DNA of 64,000 nucleotides from Pomphorhynchus laevis (Eukaryota > Acanthocephala > Palaeacanthocephala > Echinorhynchida > Pomphorhynchidae), in the NCBI GenBank assembly GCA_012934845.2, contig WNNJ02001055.1:1-64000 (forward strand), in the 5' to 3' direction. Positions 1 through 11,589 of this stretch are shown here, one piece after another. The notes below the pieces were generated by a model that saw nothing but the letters and a program-made list of their open reading frames with translations, was not told the origin of the DNA and did not search any database. A program made the translations under genes and the position numbers. Each line of letters opens with the position of its first letter. Within the stretch, counting starts at the first letter, position 1.

Positions 1-34
<34 letters not shown>
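1..34. repeat. (AT)n microsatellite at window edge
   Basis: Uninterrupted AT dinucleotide run starting at base 1, so its true length extends outside the window. Similar tracts occur near 20.0 kb and 35.5-35.7 kb. Confidence 0.95.
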
Positions 35-36
<2 letters not shown>

Positions 37-689
37 TACGAATGGAAAGGCAACTGACGCAAAATGAAAGATAAATATATTCTTTTTAAATTAAATGTTT
101 CGGCCACTAGCCTTCGTCAGTCAACACATCATCAACACTTAAATGATCAGGCTTATATCATACACATGTACGACATCAGTCCTGGAAGAATTCTCGCTAT
201 CTATGTGATTCATATGTTTCTCTCTTCGTCTTTTTTACTCTTAATATCAATCAAGCGGAAATGATGATCGTATCCACTCAGCGTACGATCAGTCCTTAAT
301 TGATCAATCCAGTACTTCTCGAACTGTTTTCTTTTATAATTGTCAGTGATTGGTCCATCGATCAAAAGTGTAAAAATTGCCAGGATATGTAGGATTCAAC
401 GGACTTTAAATCAGAACAAACAAAATTATTATATAAAGATCGTGGTAGTTGTAGTAGTACCACAAAAGAGCGATTTTACGCAACGAATTTAGACGTGTGC
501 TAAAAATATCAAGTACGGACGCGGACAAATGATAGGCGGTTAATCGGACCAGATGGGACTTCGAAACTCGAGGATATTCAAGACTTCAAATAGAGAGAGA
601 ATTTAAAAAAGTGCGCAATATTCCAAGGTCGGAACTGCTTAGCCAGTTGAAACCTAAGCAAGAATAGAAAACAATATGTCTTGCCTTAT

Positions 690-1300
690 CACCCAGCACT
701 GCAAAGTATGAACAGAGATATGATAGCGGCGTATAAGAGAACATGAATCACGGGTAAGCCTCCAGTAGTATATTTCCGAGCGCAAAATTCCACAAGAAAC
801 TGCCTGGTATCGACGACAATGAGATCAAATGCAACAAGACCTCCAAATGGGAAACTATGGTGCGGGCCATGTAAACGGCCACGATGCAATACCTGCGCTC
901 TGATCCAACCATCGACGACAGTCAAAAGCACTTTTACCGAAATACGATATCGCTTAAAATCGGATATAAATTGCACAACTAAAAATTGTGTATATTTCGC
1001 TACATGTAGACACTGTGATACACAGTATGTCAGAGAAACGTCAAATGAACTGAGCATAAGACTTAACAATCGCCGTGCAGATATCAATTGCTCAGAAGCG
1101 ACAGACGGTGCAGTGGCACATGCAATTTCGCATGGAGAAGCAGAAGCCTTCGATTATACAGTAGTCGATGATAATCTGCCGATCATAAAGACGAGGCGGA
1201 ACCGGGAGCTACTTTGGATGGCACAGCTTATGCTCATAAATTGCTTAAGTTCCAGTGGCAAAAAGCTCGTAAACTGGAAACTTGCTTATTAGACCAGCTC
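690..1300 (+). pseudogene. PLE GIY-YIG endonuclease remnant (broken)
   Basis: The open frame at 819-1292 shows a cysteine pair (CNTC) followed by NCVYFATC, CDTQYV and RLNNRRADI. This is the order seen in PLE GIY-YIG endonucleases: a Cys-rich lead, the GIY-like VYF, the YIG-like YV, then the conserved Arg helix. GIY-YIG nucleases nick target DNA for retrotransposition. The Cys-rich segment in front of the domain resembles the family at 55.5 kb, but the sequence is clearly a different lineage. No reverse transcriptase is recognisable beside it. It looks old and broken. Confidence 0.65.
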
Positions 1301-1665
1301 CATTCATATCAGGCCATTCATGTGTTGTTGCATCGCATCGTTTGTTGAACCTTGAAAGGATTCGGCATATGTATCATAGAGATTGCATCAAAGATGCTTG
1401 ATAACAACGGTTCAGTATTTCATTAGAATACGGCAATATGTTGAAAGCTGCTGTCGGTAATTAACTGGACTACACTCAACGATCAGCGTATCATTCGTCA
1501 CTACTAGACGTCAGAGATAACCGGCATCGCTCATAAGTAGTATGATCTATCTCGATGACGTTTCGGCTGCCTGCGTTACTTTTGAAAAGAGCATTTCCCA
1601 CAAATTGCTTAAGTTCCAGTGGCAAAAAGCTCGTAAACTGGAGACTTGCTTATTAGACCATCTCT
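1236..1665 (+). repeat. Direct repeat pair (about 70 bp) bounding the PLE remnant's 3' side
   Basis: The stretch at about 1236-1305 (TTGCTTAAGTTCCAGTGGCA and onward) recurs at about 1598-1663 with few changes. Two copies about 360 bp apart suggest a tandem duplication, or two truncated ends of the same element in head-to-tail order, which is common for PLEs. Confidence 0.7.
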
Positions 1666-1899
1666 ATCCATATCAGTATATATATCAGCATTATATATAT
1701 CATTCATTCAAAGTCCAGTCTATCAAGTAACACCATTTTGTATAAATGCCGTATTTCGTAAGAAATCCTGGACCGTTGTCTACTCAGCACATCCGTGCAC
1801 TACTATTATACATTCCGTATCCATTAAAGATCCAACGAGTGCAGCGACAATTCAGCAACAACCTATTCCTAGTGTTTAAAACTAAGATAAGTGAAAAAT

Positions 1900-3470
1900 A
1901 AGATAATTCAATATATTAAAAAAATCTAAATTAAATTGTCTTTTCAGCAGAATTGCTATTCAGTTTGTTTCGTTGAGTCGTTGCTTAATCAATTTCGATT
2001 AATCTTATCAATAGAGCTTGTACATTACGCCTGGTTTTGTGTACTGCCAATATTAGTACGCTAAATTTCAGTATTGGTGAACCTTATTAAATTTATCCAT
2101 CTGGATACATTTCTTCTCATTGAAGAAATGAGAACAAATAAAACTATATAATTAAAATTTAGATATTTTGTATTAATATGGCAGCAATTAAGCTAGGAAG
2201 CAAATGCTTAAATTCATTCTAAAATCATTGCGTATTACTATGTATTTTTTCTTTTTAGAAAGACAAACTAAATTCATCATATTACAAGCAAAGGTAAGAC
2301 AATGCATTAGCGGTTTTATTAATGAATGATTGTTATTGATCATTAAAATAAAAAATTTCGATAATTAATTACTGATCTTCAATACAAATGCTGACGCTTC
2401 ATTAATCTGAAAGATTATGTTACAACTTTTTTTATAACACTAGCAGGAAAAGAACTAAAATTTGTAAAGCTTTTTTAGATCTTTTTCGGGAAGCTTAACT
2501 GCGCCATATTACCACAGACACCTGGCCCCAATAGGGCGGTGTTTAATATTTAATATTTATATATTAAATATTAATATAATATTTTTATTATATTAAAATA
2601 ATAATATTTTAATATTATTATATTAAAATAATTTACACTTTATTTCACGTAAAGTGTAATTTCTTGTCGATCAAGCAATTTTTATAAGTGTATGATTGAT
2701 TTAAATGTAAATCTAACACGATACATGCCGTGACTAAATAACTTATAACTTGTTTATAATAGAACTTGACATGTTTTTAGATACTGAATGTAGCCAACTT
2801 TGGCTTATAACAATAAATTCAATGTTGCAATTACTAAATAATTCTTGAATCATTTGTATCGGTCGAAGAGAAGATTTTGGTTCGTACTGAACGATTTTGT
2901 AAAAAATGTTAATAGCTTTGTCGAACGTTTTAAAAACACGGACTAGTAGGAACAGCTTGTGTGAATATATCTGCGTCAGTAAGTGTATCCAAGCGAGAGA
3001 TAAGCACATTGCACCGATGAAGACAGTGTACTCATTGTTGTGCATCGTCGGAATAAAGAAGTTGGTTGAGTTGTTGAGGCTTTAAATATTGTTTAAACGA
3101 CAATCGAATAAATTATTATGAACGAAAGTATGATTTGTTAAATATCTCGAAACAGATTGCTGGCTTTAAGTTATTTAGTCACGACACATTAGTGCAGAGA
3201 GTCAAGTGTAAAGTGATCGTGCATATTAACTTTAAACAGAAGCAATTTTTATCAAAACTACCTATCATCTCCAGCAATCAACTAAACTGAATTTTTGATG
3301 CAATTACATTATCCAATATGTTAAAATAGTTAAGTTAAAATAGTTCAATCATAACGCCCAAAATGTTTGTGCATAAACATTTAATGTGAAATGGTTTTAT
3401 ATGTTACAGGCACAAAACGTCTACATGGGAATCAAGATTATTTTATAAAAATGTAAAAATATTACAAATT
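1900..3470. other. A+T-rich intergenic; no convincing gene
   Basis: Mostly AT-rich sequence, with a very low-complexity block of TTAAAATAATA-type repeats at about 2540-2635. A 100-codon minus-strand frame at 2743-3045 begins with ATG and has two hydrophobic patches, but I recognise no family and see no splice or promoter context. I do not call it a gene. Confidence 0.5.
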
Positions 3471-3476
3471 TACGTC

Positions 3477-3503
3477 CTGAAGAGAGCTAGATGGGCTCTG
3501 AAA
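3477..3503 (+). other. CUGAAGA-hairpin-GAAAC motif
   Basis: CTGAAGA at 3477-3483 is followed by GAGC (3484-3487), a 7-nt loop, GCTC (3495-3498), T and GAAAC. This is one of six copies of a partial hammerhead-core-like motif in otherwise unrelated repeats in this window. No matching stem III or cleavage site follows, so a working ribozyme is not claimed. Confidence 0.4.
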
Positions 3504-4235
3504 CTGGGCCGACATCTGTTGCTAAGGAGTGCTCAGATTTGACTCTGATGTACCTGGGCAATCTCAGGATTAGTTTTTTCAAGAGAACGTCCCCCTGAAC
3601 AATGTCCAACATTTCTTAAGCTCCTCATGTTGAGATTACTGTCCATCGTGCACTCCGACTGGGCTTTTAGCTGTGTGAAAGACCCAGGATGGATCAGTCG
3701 GAAAATGACACGTTAGTGTCAGCTGGTGGGAACTGATTCCCTCTTTATCGATATAAAAATGCATCAAGATGAAGATATTAGATCGATGGTATTTTGTAAA
3801 TTTTGTAATTATTAAGTAATTTCTTATTAGATGCACGTGTCTATTTATAAAAAAAACTATTTTTACAATAGTTTTTATGTATTAAAAACTATTATTAAAA
3901 ACTAGTTTTCATGTATTATTTACAATTCTATTAAACATTACGGCCCATTCGAGGGAAACGTTTTTCGCGAATTTTCAATAAATTCATTTAATTAAAAATA
4001 CAGTGTTTATATAAATTAATAATTACTTAATTTTATTAATTGTGTATAAATTTCGAGGTTAATTGTTCTACCTATAAGTATAGTGTTTTCAGCTTTTACA
4101 CATGTTTTGTAAAAACTCGTTTTGACATAACCAAATAAGGCACATGACCAAAACGTTTAAAAATAAATTAGCAATTTTTGGTTTATAGTGTTTATTTACG
4201 AATCCCGAAATGCACATAAAATATATTTTTAAGCA

Positions 4236-4450
4236 CTTAATGACTGATGAAGGTCAAACGACCGACACGGTTTGAAACAAAATTTTTTAGTGATTATTTG
4301 ATTTAGAAAATATATTTTTTCTGGAAATCGTAATATAATCTTAAATCCAATGTTTAGGCATAATAAATTATTATACGAGAAAAGTTCTTATAAATTTTAC
4401 AACGTTTCGGTCTTCCACAGTGAGCCCTAGGTACGGAAGAATACGAAATT
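4236..4450. repeat. Retroelement terminal motifs (CUGAUGA hairpin; inverted GAAACG motif)
   Basis: At 4244-4267 CTGATGA is followed by the perfect stem GGTC/GACC and then GACA, another member of the CUGANGA-hairpin series with one core change. At about 4400-4425 the minus strand reads GAAGACCGAAACGTTG, the same style of motif in opposite orientation. I read these as ends of decayed PLE-like or non-autonomous repeats. No coding sequence accompanies them. Confidence 0.4.
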
Positions 4451-4494
4451 GTTTCTTGTATTTCAGCCATTCACAGTGAGCCTTTTCAAGATAG

Positions 4495-5125
4495 TATTTA
4501 TTTATTTAATTAACTTGGCAAATGAGGGCCAGCTGCACGCTTACAGATCCACTAACAAACAAAATATATAAAAAGTTAAGCAGATAAATTAGTTAAATTA
4601 TTTAAATGGGATTGGATTCGGCGTTTGAAGCTGTTATAGCAAATAATTATTTAATTGTAAATACTCATTAAAATACATAATAATAATTTATTTAAAGTGG
4701 CAAACGCGTGCCTACTGCACGCTCACAAGTCCACTAACCAACAAAAACAGTAAAAGTCATAAAGATAAATTAGTTAAATTGTTTAAATGTGATCGGATTT
4801 GGCGTTTGAAGCACGGCAGGGAGGTTGATTGGCTTATATGAATGGGCAGATAATTCTAAGAGAGAAAATCAGACACAAGGAAGGAACGGAATCCAAAAGA
4901 GGTAGAGTAGTTTGGGACATGTAAAAGAAGGGAATTACAGGAACGCATAGAACAGTAATCAGGACGAGAATTGTCGAGAAAAGGAATGTTGAGAAATGAA
5001 GGAGTAGGAAAAGTTACAAGGCGAAAAGCAATTAGAAGAAGACGAATTTTAACATGAAGATGAATGATAGACAAATCGAGAGAAGCAAGATGGTGAGATG
5101 TATGATCAAACTGACCCATAGGATA
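4495..5125 (-). pseudogene. LINE 3' end: ORF2 C-terminus plus two tandem 3' UTRs (CR1/L2-like)
   Basis: The minus frame 5119-4856 contains RSCNSLLLHVPNYSTS and FRSF. This matches the C-terminal signature also seen in the LINE ending at 37.43 kb (LRSVHFLLLYTPNHSTN, IRSFPV) and is typical of CR1/L2-like ORF2 tails. Downstream on the minus strand lie two tandem, diverged copies of the same 3' UTR (about 4680-4850 and 4495-4640), each with a TTTGGCGTTTGAAGC-like or TTCGGCGTTTGAAGC-like stretch on the plus strand and ending in an AATAAATTATTATT-like tail. The same 3' end occurs alone at 21.16 kb. RT and EN are missing. Confidence 0.65.
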
Positions 5126-5318
5126 TAAGACAAATTTTTTCGTAAACTAGTACTATCTTGATAAGGGTCATTGTGTATAACCGAAATTATTTTTAAAATT
5201 TATAAAAATAATTTTCTCGAGTGGCTTATACATTATACCTAAACATATGACATGACCCACACGAATGTAATTTTAACTAAATAATCTTAAATTAAGTGTA
5301 CTATTGTTAATAACCCCA

Positions 5319-5342
5319 GATTATGGGGTCGACCCCATAATC
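5319..5342. repeat. Perfect 24-bp palindrome
   Basis: The 12-base arm GATTATGGGGTC is followed immediately by its exact reverse complement. It sits alone in AT-rich DNA, contains a GTCGAC centre, and has no visible partner repeat. Confidence 0.8.
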
Positions 5343-5344
5343 AA

Positions 5345-5640
5345 TTTTGTTATATAATTGTCTCTCTGCTTAATCACCCCGAAGCAAACGGAAAATGCAA
5401 AAAGTTCATACGTGGAACTTAATAATCTGTGATCGATATAGCTCTTGTCATTTGCTAATTCGTAAGACCATCTTTTATGTTATAATCGTTCATATAGCCG
5501 TTTAAATACTCGATGATAGGGTGTTTGTATCTTGCATTGAAATCCTCAGCGAGTATTATTAGTTTGTTAGTTGAATTATTAGAAAGTGTCTTTAATACAT
5601 GTCTTTAATTATGTTTGGTTCAATGTACAGATTATCTTGA
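5345..5640 (-). pseudogene. Possible LINE endonuclease scrap
   Basis: On the minus strand a short open stretch reads LIILAEDFNARYKHP, resembling the GDFNA motif of APE-type LINE endonucleases (Asp and Asn present, Gly replaced by Glu). It is surrounded by stops. The match rests on this one motif, so the assignment is weak. Confidence 0.3.
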
Positions 5641-7110
5641 TTATAGCTTTTAATAATTTAATTTACAAATTTAGCAAGGAGCTTAATGATATATCAGATA
5701 TTTTAAATGAAAAGAATAATCCATTGAAAGGTAAATTATAAAAAATAAATAAAAATTATCTTTTTGTTTGAAAAGAAGTTGATTTTAATCTTATGGATCA
5801 CTATGGACTGCATCAATCTTTTAGTAGCAATGAAAAATCTACAGCTGAATTTACTAGGTAAATTTAGAAACTACGTCTATAGCATATTTTAATTTCTTGT
5901 TATATATAAGGTGCGTAGGCCGATTTCTTATTTAAAATATCAATTTTAAGGGCATTTTAAAAACCTTTAATTTCTTATGGTAGTTAGTTTAGTTTCTTAT
6001 GGTAGTTTCTCATTTAGGTAGTTATGCTCGTAAACGTAAGAACTTTACTAGATCGGTGGTATTTATATTATTTAAATTATAAATTATTTTAGAATTAAAA
6101 TATTATCGTAGGCTTACCGATTGATTTTATAATAAAATCAGAAAAGGGTCTTAATTGCATAGAATGTGGCAACATCAATACTGACCACCAACTAGATTAT
6201 AATAATTTAACAAATTATTATTATAATCTATAAATTTTTATCCTTGATAACAATTTAACAAATTCCAACGATTTATCTCAATTAAGAACAGTTATAATAA
6301 AATATTGCTAATCCATTTGTTATTAGTAACAAAGGAAGGCGATGATGCATTATCATTTATTTTTCCCAATATTTCATTGGAAGAAACTCCGCCATTAATC
6401 CATTAATTGTGTGTTTCACTGAATATTGGAATAATGTCTCTTCATTTATTTGTGGACAATTATAATCCTTTTCAAGATCGCATTATCGTATTTATATCTT
6501 AATACAAGATTAATGCAGATAAGTTATTGTATGAATAAAGGATTTTTTAATGAATATTGATGCGTATGTCAATGTTTCACGTTAGAATATACTTGGGATA
6601 TTTGACTTGATTACTTATTCTTAGCCTTGTTGAAAGTATACACACAGACGCACTAGTTGAAGGGCATCACTTATCCTAGTCCGTCCATTTCAACACCCTA
6701 TCTGTATCTGGCCCAATACCACTAGACGTGGAAAATAGGGGAAGAAATGAATTGAAGGAATTAAAGGAATTAAATGAATAGCAATAAATATGGGCACCAC
6801 TTTAAATAAATTATTAAATCATATAAATATTTATTTTCTTTTGTAAAATTTGTTTTATAAAAATGATTTACTTTGATTTAATTTTGTTTTTATCTAATCT
6901 TTAATAACTTTTAATTATTCCGTTAGTGTTTTCACTTTTGTTCACTGCACATTAATAAAGAATTTCTTAAATACACCAAAAAGATACAATAAAAAACAAT
7001 TACAAAGGGTCAGATAAGAGGCAACCAACGAATAATCTTCGGTCTTCAGTAAATCACCAAATCACACAATTTGCAATTTTTTATACTTTCATTTTTAACG
7101 TGCCTATTTA
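5640..7110. other. A+T-rich stretch, no gene recognised
   Basis: No frame above background. A near-perfect AT-rich inverted repeat lies at about 6195-6230. The rest looks like decayed intergenic DNA. Confidence 0.5.
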
Positions 7111-7179
7111 TGTCTGACTTAAATAATTAGTAACAAAGTTATATTTGTAAAGTTAAAATTCTACCGTAATGATACCAAG

Positions 7180-8551
7180 TGTCAAAATGTATACGGAAGA
7201 ATTTTAACTTTACAAATATAATTTTGTTACTAATTATTTAAGCCAGACGCGGAAGAATATCGATAACAGTAACAAATACCGTTTCATCAACTATAACTCA
7301 TCAGTGTCAGGTTCTTCCCACTACTGTATGCAGAGGAAGACTGGTAAACGGCAAAGACACGAGTTATGTGTATGAGGTACTAGAAAAACTCTAGTAATCG
7401 TTGTTATTCCGCCTCTGGCTTAAATGAATAGTAAAGTAATTCACGCGAAATGGCCTCACTCTATCTTCAGAAAAATTCATAAAAATAAGTTAGTTATTTT
7501 TATGAATTGACTAAAAATAGCAGACGATGTATCAGAATAAGGATTAGAAGTCATCATGTGGAACTGATGACCACTTATTGATCCTCATCAGAAGGAACAA
7601 TTCCGTTTCTACCGTTGCCAATAAATTACATCAGTTTCGTGTATTTCTAGAAAATTAAAACATTTGATGTGCATTGCACTTCTAATAAAACGAAGGTTTA
7701 GATATAAAGACAAAATAATGTAGTATAAAGTATGAAGCATATAAATCAGATAAAAATATAAAGCATTAAAATATGCTTGCTGTCAGAACAAGTGAAAATG
7801 AAAATTAAAGAAAAATTGAACCTAACGACTAGATAAATACAAAAAATATTGAAATCAGATTTAATATATTCAATTATTTTGTTTTTCATAGACAGTATTG
7901 TCCGTATTTATTTCGATAAATGATTAAAAATGATCTTTTTCAAAGCGATCACTAATTAAGTGATCATGATTTTGACGGTGATTAGTATGTTGTTCAAGTG
8001 CATTAATTAGTATTTATTACTTTTCTAATATTCGCGCTCAACATTTGGCTGTCAGAACAACCTTGGACGGTATTTTATTATTATAATCTTTTTAAGGTAT
8101 TTTATAAACCCATAAATAATACGTACAATGTTTTACTTCTGTTTTAAAAGCTCCTTGTTGACCGAAAGCTTACAATTTATTCAGATTCTCGTGTCTATAA
8201 TAATATGCTGTTTCTAGTTAATCATCAAATAATCATAAATGTGATAAGAGATCTGCGCTGGCATTTACCAGTGCTTTTACTGATTATCCTATACGGCGAA
8301 ACGGTAGTGCTGCTTTAGCATTCCATGAGGTTACTAGAGTTTTTCTAGTACTTCATACAAATGACTCGTGTCTGTGCTGTCTTTTAGTCCTCCTATACAT
8401 CCAGCAGTGTGATGGATCTGGCACTGATGAGTCATCGTGTTGGTGAAACGGTACTTGTCACTGTTATCGTTGTTCTTCCACGTATGACTTAAATAATTAG
8501 TAACAAAATTATATTTGTAAAGTTAAAATTCTTCCGTATACATAATGACAC
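7180..8551. mobile_element. Long-arm inverted-repeat (foldback) element, about 1.37 kb
   Basis: The left arm, about 7180-7403, begins GTGTCAAAATGTATACGGAA. The right arm, about 8329-8551, ends with the complement of the same sequence, and the arms pair along about 220 bp with moderate divergence. A third copy of the outermost 54 bp lies just outside at 7113-7166. The roughly 900-bp centre holds no transposase frame and includes, at about 7490-7580, a scrap of the PLE 3' UTR family. Both arms contain a CUGAUGAGU...GAAACGGUA motif, also found in the small repeat at 14.75-14.94 kb. The structure fits a foldback or MITE-like DNA element; the superfamily is not determined. Confidence 0.6.
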
Positions 8552-8580
8552 AAAAGATTAAAATTTTTAATTTTATCTTA

Positions 8581-8852
8581 GATTGCAATCACACGGATAC
8601 AATCCATATTGCTTCGAATTAAACAAAACCCTAGATATCAAGAAATCGACATTGAATAACGAGCTTAATGCATACCATCATTTGATTGATAATGATCAAA
8701 GATGCTTTGAATTCAAAAACGATCGTAAAAAGTTTGCGTCAGTAAATACCATTCTAAAATGCTCGCCGAATTTTGTAACATTTATCAACAACCCAAGAAG
8801 TTTGCAATCAGCATTCATGTACGAAGAATGGGCCCAATTTGGATGCGTATAG
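8581..8852 (+). CDS. Candidate terminal exon of an unrecognised gene
   Basis: An open frame of about 89 codons starts directly after a good splice-acceptor-like stretch (TTTTATCTTAG at 8571-8581) and ends at a normal stop. It has no usable ATG at its start, consistent with an internal or last exon. The product is hydrophilic, with NPYCFELNKTLDIKK near the start and RSLQSAFMYEEWAQFGCV at the end. I do not recognise the family and found no partner exon nearby. It could also be a decayed transposon protein. AT-rich DNA without another frame follows for more than 500 bp. Confidence 0.35.
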
Positions 8853-9410
8853 AATGGATGCTTACTAAGTTTGTATGTAGTTAACCATTTTATTTGATAT
8901 TAGCCATTTTTACAAGACATCGAAACTTATGGAACATCAAACAGTAATTTACAGTATTCAATGTTTCGATATGTACAGGCTATATATTCTTTGTAGTTTG
9001 GAATTTAGTATTTGTAAATTTTTACAGAATATTTTACAACCACATTTTTACTAAATCATTTTCTAACATATATTTTTTCTACTTAAAATTAATAGTTTTT
9101 ATACTAAACCCCTCTATAAACAGATATAACAAAAATTTTAGTAAAGTATTTTTTAGCGTAGTGAAATATTTATCTAAAAAACTTATTATTTTAATAAAAA
9201 AATATATAATATTTTAATAAAATTTATTATCTAATAATTTAATTCTTTCTGTAAGCCTTTCGACTTGAGGTGGTAAATGGAAAACAGTCATCTACAATTA
9301 GTAACAATATATTTAAAATGGCGTTGTGAAATCAACAGGACAATGGAATAATTTTGTTACGGGAAAATTTACATCTATAATTAGATCGCTCATTACATAC
9401 AAAGGTTGTA
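8853..9410. other. A+T-rich stretch, nothing recognised
   Basis: Long A and T runs and stops in all frames. No motif or repeat partner seen. Confidence 0.5.
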
Positions 9411-9958
9411 GTGATTTCAGTGTATATAGGCTCGCATATCTCGTTCTCCTCTACTCCTTCTCTTTACTGGGCGATATTAACATTCGTTTGGACTGTCCTT
9501 GACTTCCTGATACCCAAAAACTTATCAAAGATTTTCATGATTGTAATTATTCTATCATGTCTTCGATACCCACTACCACCCACATTCTTAATTGTGTTCT
9601 TGATTTAATCTCTGTTCTTAGTAGCCTATCTTTCTCCGCCGTTATCTTTAATTTGGAATCTCGTTTATCCGATCATTTTGGTCATCATCTCTTTCTATTC
9701 TACTCTCTTCTTTCTCTGCTTCACCTACTATCCGTCGGTAGATGAGTCGTTTCGATCTTCCCCATTTTTATGTCGCGTTTTTATTTGATCTTCCTAATTT
9801 TCATGTCACGTCGTTCACTCTCCAACATAATGATTATCTGTCTAATCTCTTTAATTCTAAACTTTGTTCTATACTTGACAGTATTCTCCCATATCAACTA
9901 TTTACTACTTGAGCCTCCTCACAAGCCTTTTATTCTCACCGTTTACCCAGGCTAAGTA
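9411..9958 (+). pseudogene. LINE endonuclease-domain fragment (CR1/L2-like)
   Basis: Broken plus-strand frames read, in pieces, GDINIRLDCP (the catalytic GDxN segment of an APE endonuclease), then IPTTTHILNCVLDLI and SRLSDHFGHH (the SDH catalytic motif), then linker sequence. The order matches the second half of the EN domain of the LINE at 57-61 kb. Pieces lie in different frames, so several frameshifts are present. RT is absent. It joins directly to a different LINE remnant at 9960. Confidence 0.65.
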
Positions 9959-9959
9959 A

Positions 9960-10713
9960 GACTTGAACTCTGGACAAACGTGTGAGCACGCCTTATGAGG
10001 TTGCTTACAGTTTGCACATTTTCTTTTGTTTTTGTTTAGGCATGATTGTGTTTCATGTTCTTAACCGCAGTGGACGCAAAGCGGTGGCACCTCTCTACAC
10101 ATGTTCGAAACATGTCCCCAGCGTTGACATCTGTAACACTGCGGATACCGAAAAGCAGCATCGTCTTCGTCAAATATCTTTACAGGTATTCGATGTAGCA
10201 TATGCTGCCTCCACTTTCTTTTATTTTTTAAATTACATACAGTTCGTTTTAATAGAAAGGAACTATATGATTGATTAAAAGATTCGCATACTTTTAGAAT
10301 TTCTGCATCATATTGATGTTAGAATTCTTCCACATCTTCTTTCTCCGCAAATGACGGCACATCCCTAAGGATGGCCGTCACTTGTGGAGAAATGTCGATA
10401 ATTTCTGTACCCTCCTCTCCAACTAAAGCCGCTTTGAATTTATCCTTCAAAGCTAAGCTTTTGAGAGATTCGGTAAAAATTATCTCTTTTGAAAAACCGT
10501 TCCAAGATTTCTCCTCGAACAGTTTTTCTTATTTCCCTTTCTATCTCTCTTATTCTTTTGTTGAGATTATTGTTCTCGTTGCGTGTTATTTTAAGTGCGA
10601 AAAAGTCTTGCTTTATAGGCAAGAGCCTCTTTGGCACAGAAGATTCTTCTTCTATATTTTTTAAATTTTCCTCCAAGAAGATTTTCTATTCCCGACTGGC
10701 TTATGACGATTAA
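9960..10713 (-). pseudogene. LINE ORF1 (gag-like) fragment with CCHC zinc knuckles
   Basis: Reading leftwards, the minus strand encodes a hydrophilic segment (the 10676-10440 frame, rich in NNNLNKRIREIEREI and probably coiled coil), then ISPQVTAILRDVPSFAEKEDVEEF, then zinc-knuckle peptides: CQRWGHVSNMC, LCVHCG, HETQSC, KCANC and CSHVCPEFK. This is the usual layout of Jockey/I-type LINE ORF1: coiled coil, RNA-binding region, and two or three CCHC fingers. Stops and frameshifts separate the parts. It is tail-to-tail with the EN fragment at 9.4-9.96 kb and belongs to a different LINE clade. Confidence 0.65.
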
Positions 10714-11000
10714 TTCCTTCCAACTGTACTTATATTATATGTATATATGAATAAATAAAAACAAAAAACAATAAGTAAATACAAAAACAACGATCAAACA
10801 AATAATAATAAAAATAAACTATATCAACAGCAAAAACTCACCTCTTAGCTACTAATATAGCCCTTGATTCCTAAAACTTGAACTATGGATTCGAAGAAGT
10901 TAGTTTCAAATATAATACGCTTTGATTGTCCGATTGATACTCAAAACGTTTAAACGAAAAAAGTGACTGACTCCCTAAACGAGAGATACACAGTTTATTT
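10714..11000. other. A-rich low-complexity intergenic
   Basis: A run of AAATAAAAACAA-type sequence on the plus strand at about 10745-10830, then unremarkable sequence. No gene seen. Confidence 0.5.
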
Positions 11001-11019
11001 TTATACAACGTTTCTGTAA

Positions 11020-11565
11020 AACATTAACCATTTTCAAGTTAGTGCGCAGACAAAAAATGGTAGTCACTAGATACGATAGAAACATGGAAAGTTTTTTTTT
11101 CTTTTTATCTCTTTTCTTTTTCATATTTCTTGTCACATGATGTCGGTAGAACTCTTTAAATTGTAACTTGATTTGTTTCTTGCATCTTAGTTCCTCTATA
11201 GTATCAATTCGAGTATCAAATTCAATTCGGTTATTGTTGTGGAGGGAATAGTTCAATATCGCAGAAGGCGAGTAACATTTCTTTAGATCACTATGATGCA
11301 CATTTATTCTTAAGTGCACCGATGATTTGATTTGACCCATATAAGTGGCCTCACATTTTTTGCATTGGATACACTACAACTAATGTTTACTATTGTAGGT
11401 TTCCATTCGATGAAAGATGAAAAACCTTTTAGGTGGACATTTGACTTTGACAAAAACATATCTGCAGTCTTAGACCCTCATCTAAGCGATTTAGGCTCAG
11501 GTCATCGACGAAAGAAGAACGCTAAAATATTTTTGTATTCTCTTTGTCCTTTTCGTTATGTTTAA
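11020..11565 (-). pseudogene. PLE GIY-YIG endonuclease remnant (broken)
   Basis: The minus frame 11340-10975 starts with MGQIKSSVHLRINVHHSDL and contains SAILNYSLHNNNRIEF, preceded in a neighbouring frame by VVYPMQK. Together these give the PLE GIY-YIG pattern: VYP as GIY, YMGQ as YIG, LRxRxxxHxxDL as the Arg helix, then the AIxxHSLxxxHxIxF tail. The block 11565-11400 may be the upstream linker. No RT is visible. It is a lineage distinct from those at 1.0, 20.3, 55.5 and 63.3 kb, and appears old with a few breaks. Confidence 0.5.
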
Positions 11566-11589
11566 ATCCAGTAAATGTCAGGCTTAATA

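Noticed and set aside
2743-3045. Minus-strand 100-codon frame starting with ATG
   Set aside because: No family, splice or promoter support; chance frame not excluded.
4244-4290. Possible complete hammerhead after CTGATGA
   Set aside because: Stem II is perfect but the GAAA box is GACA and no stem III with a UH cleavage site follows.
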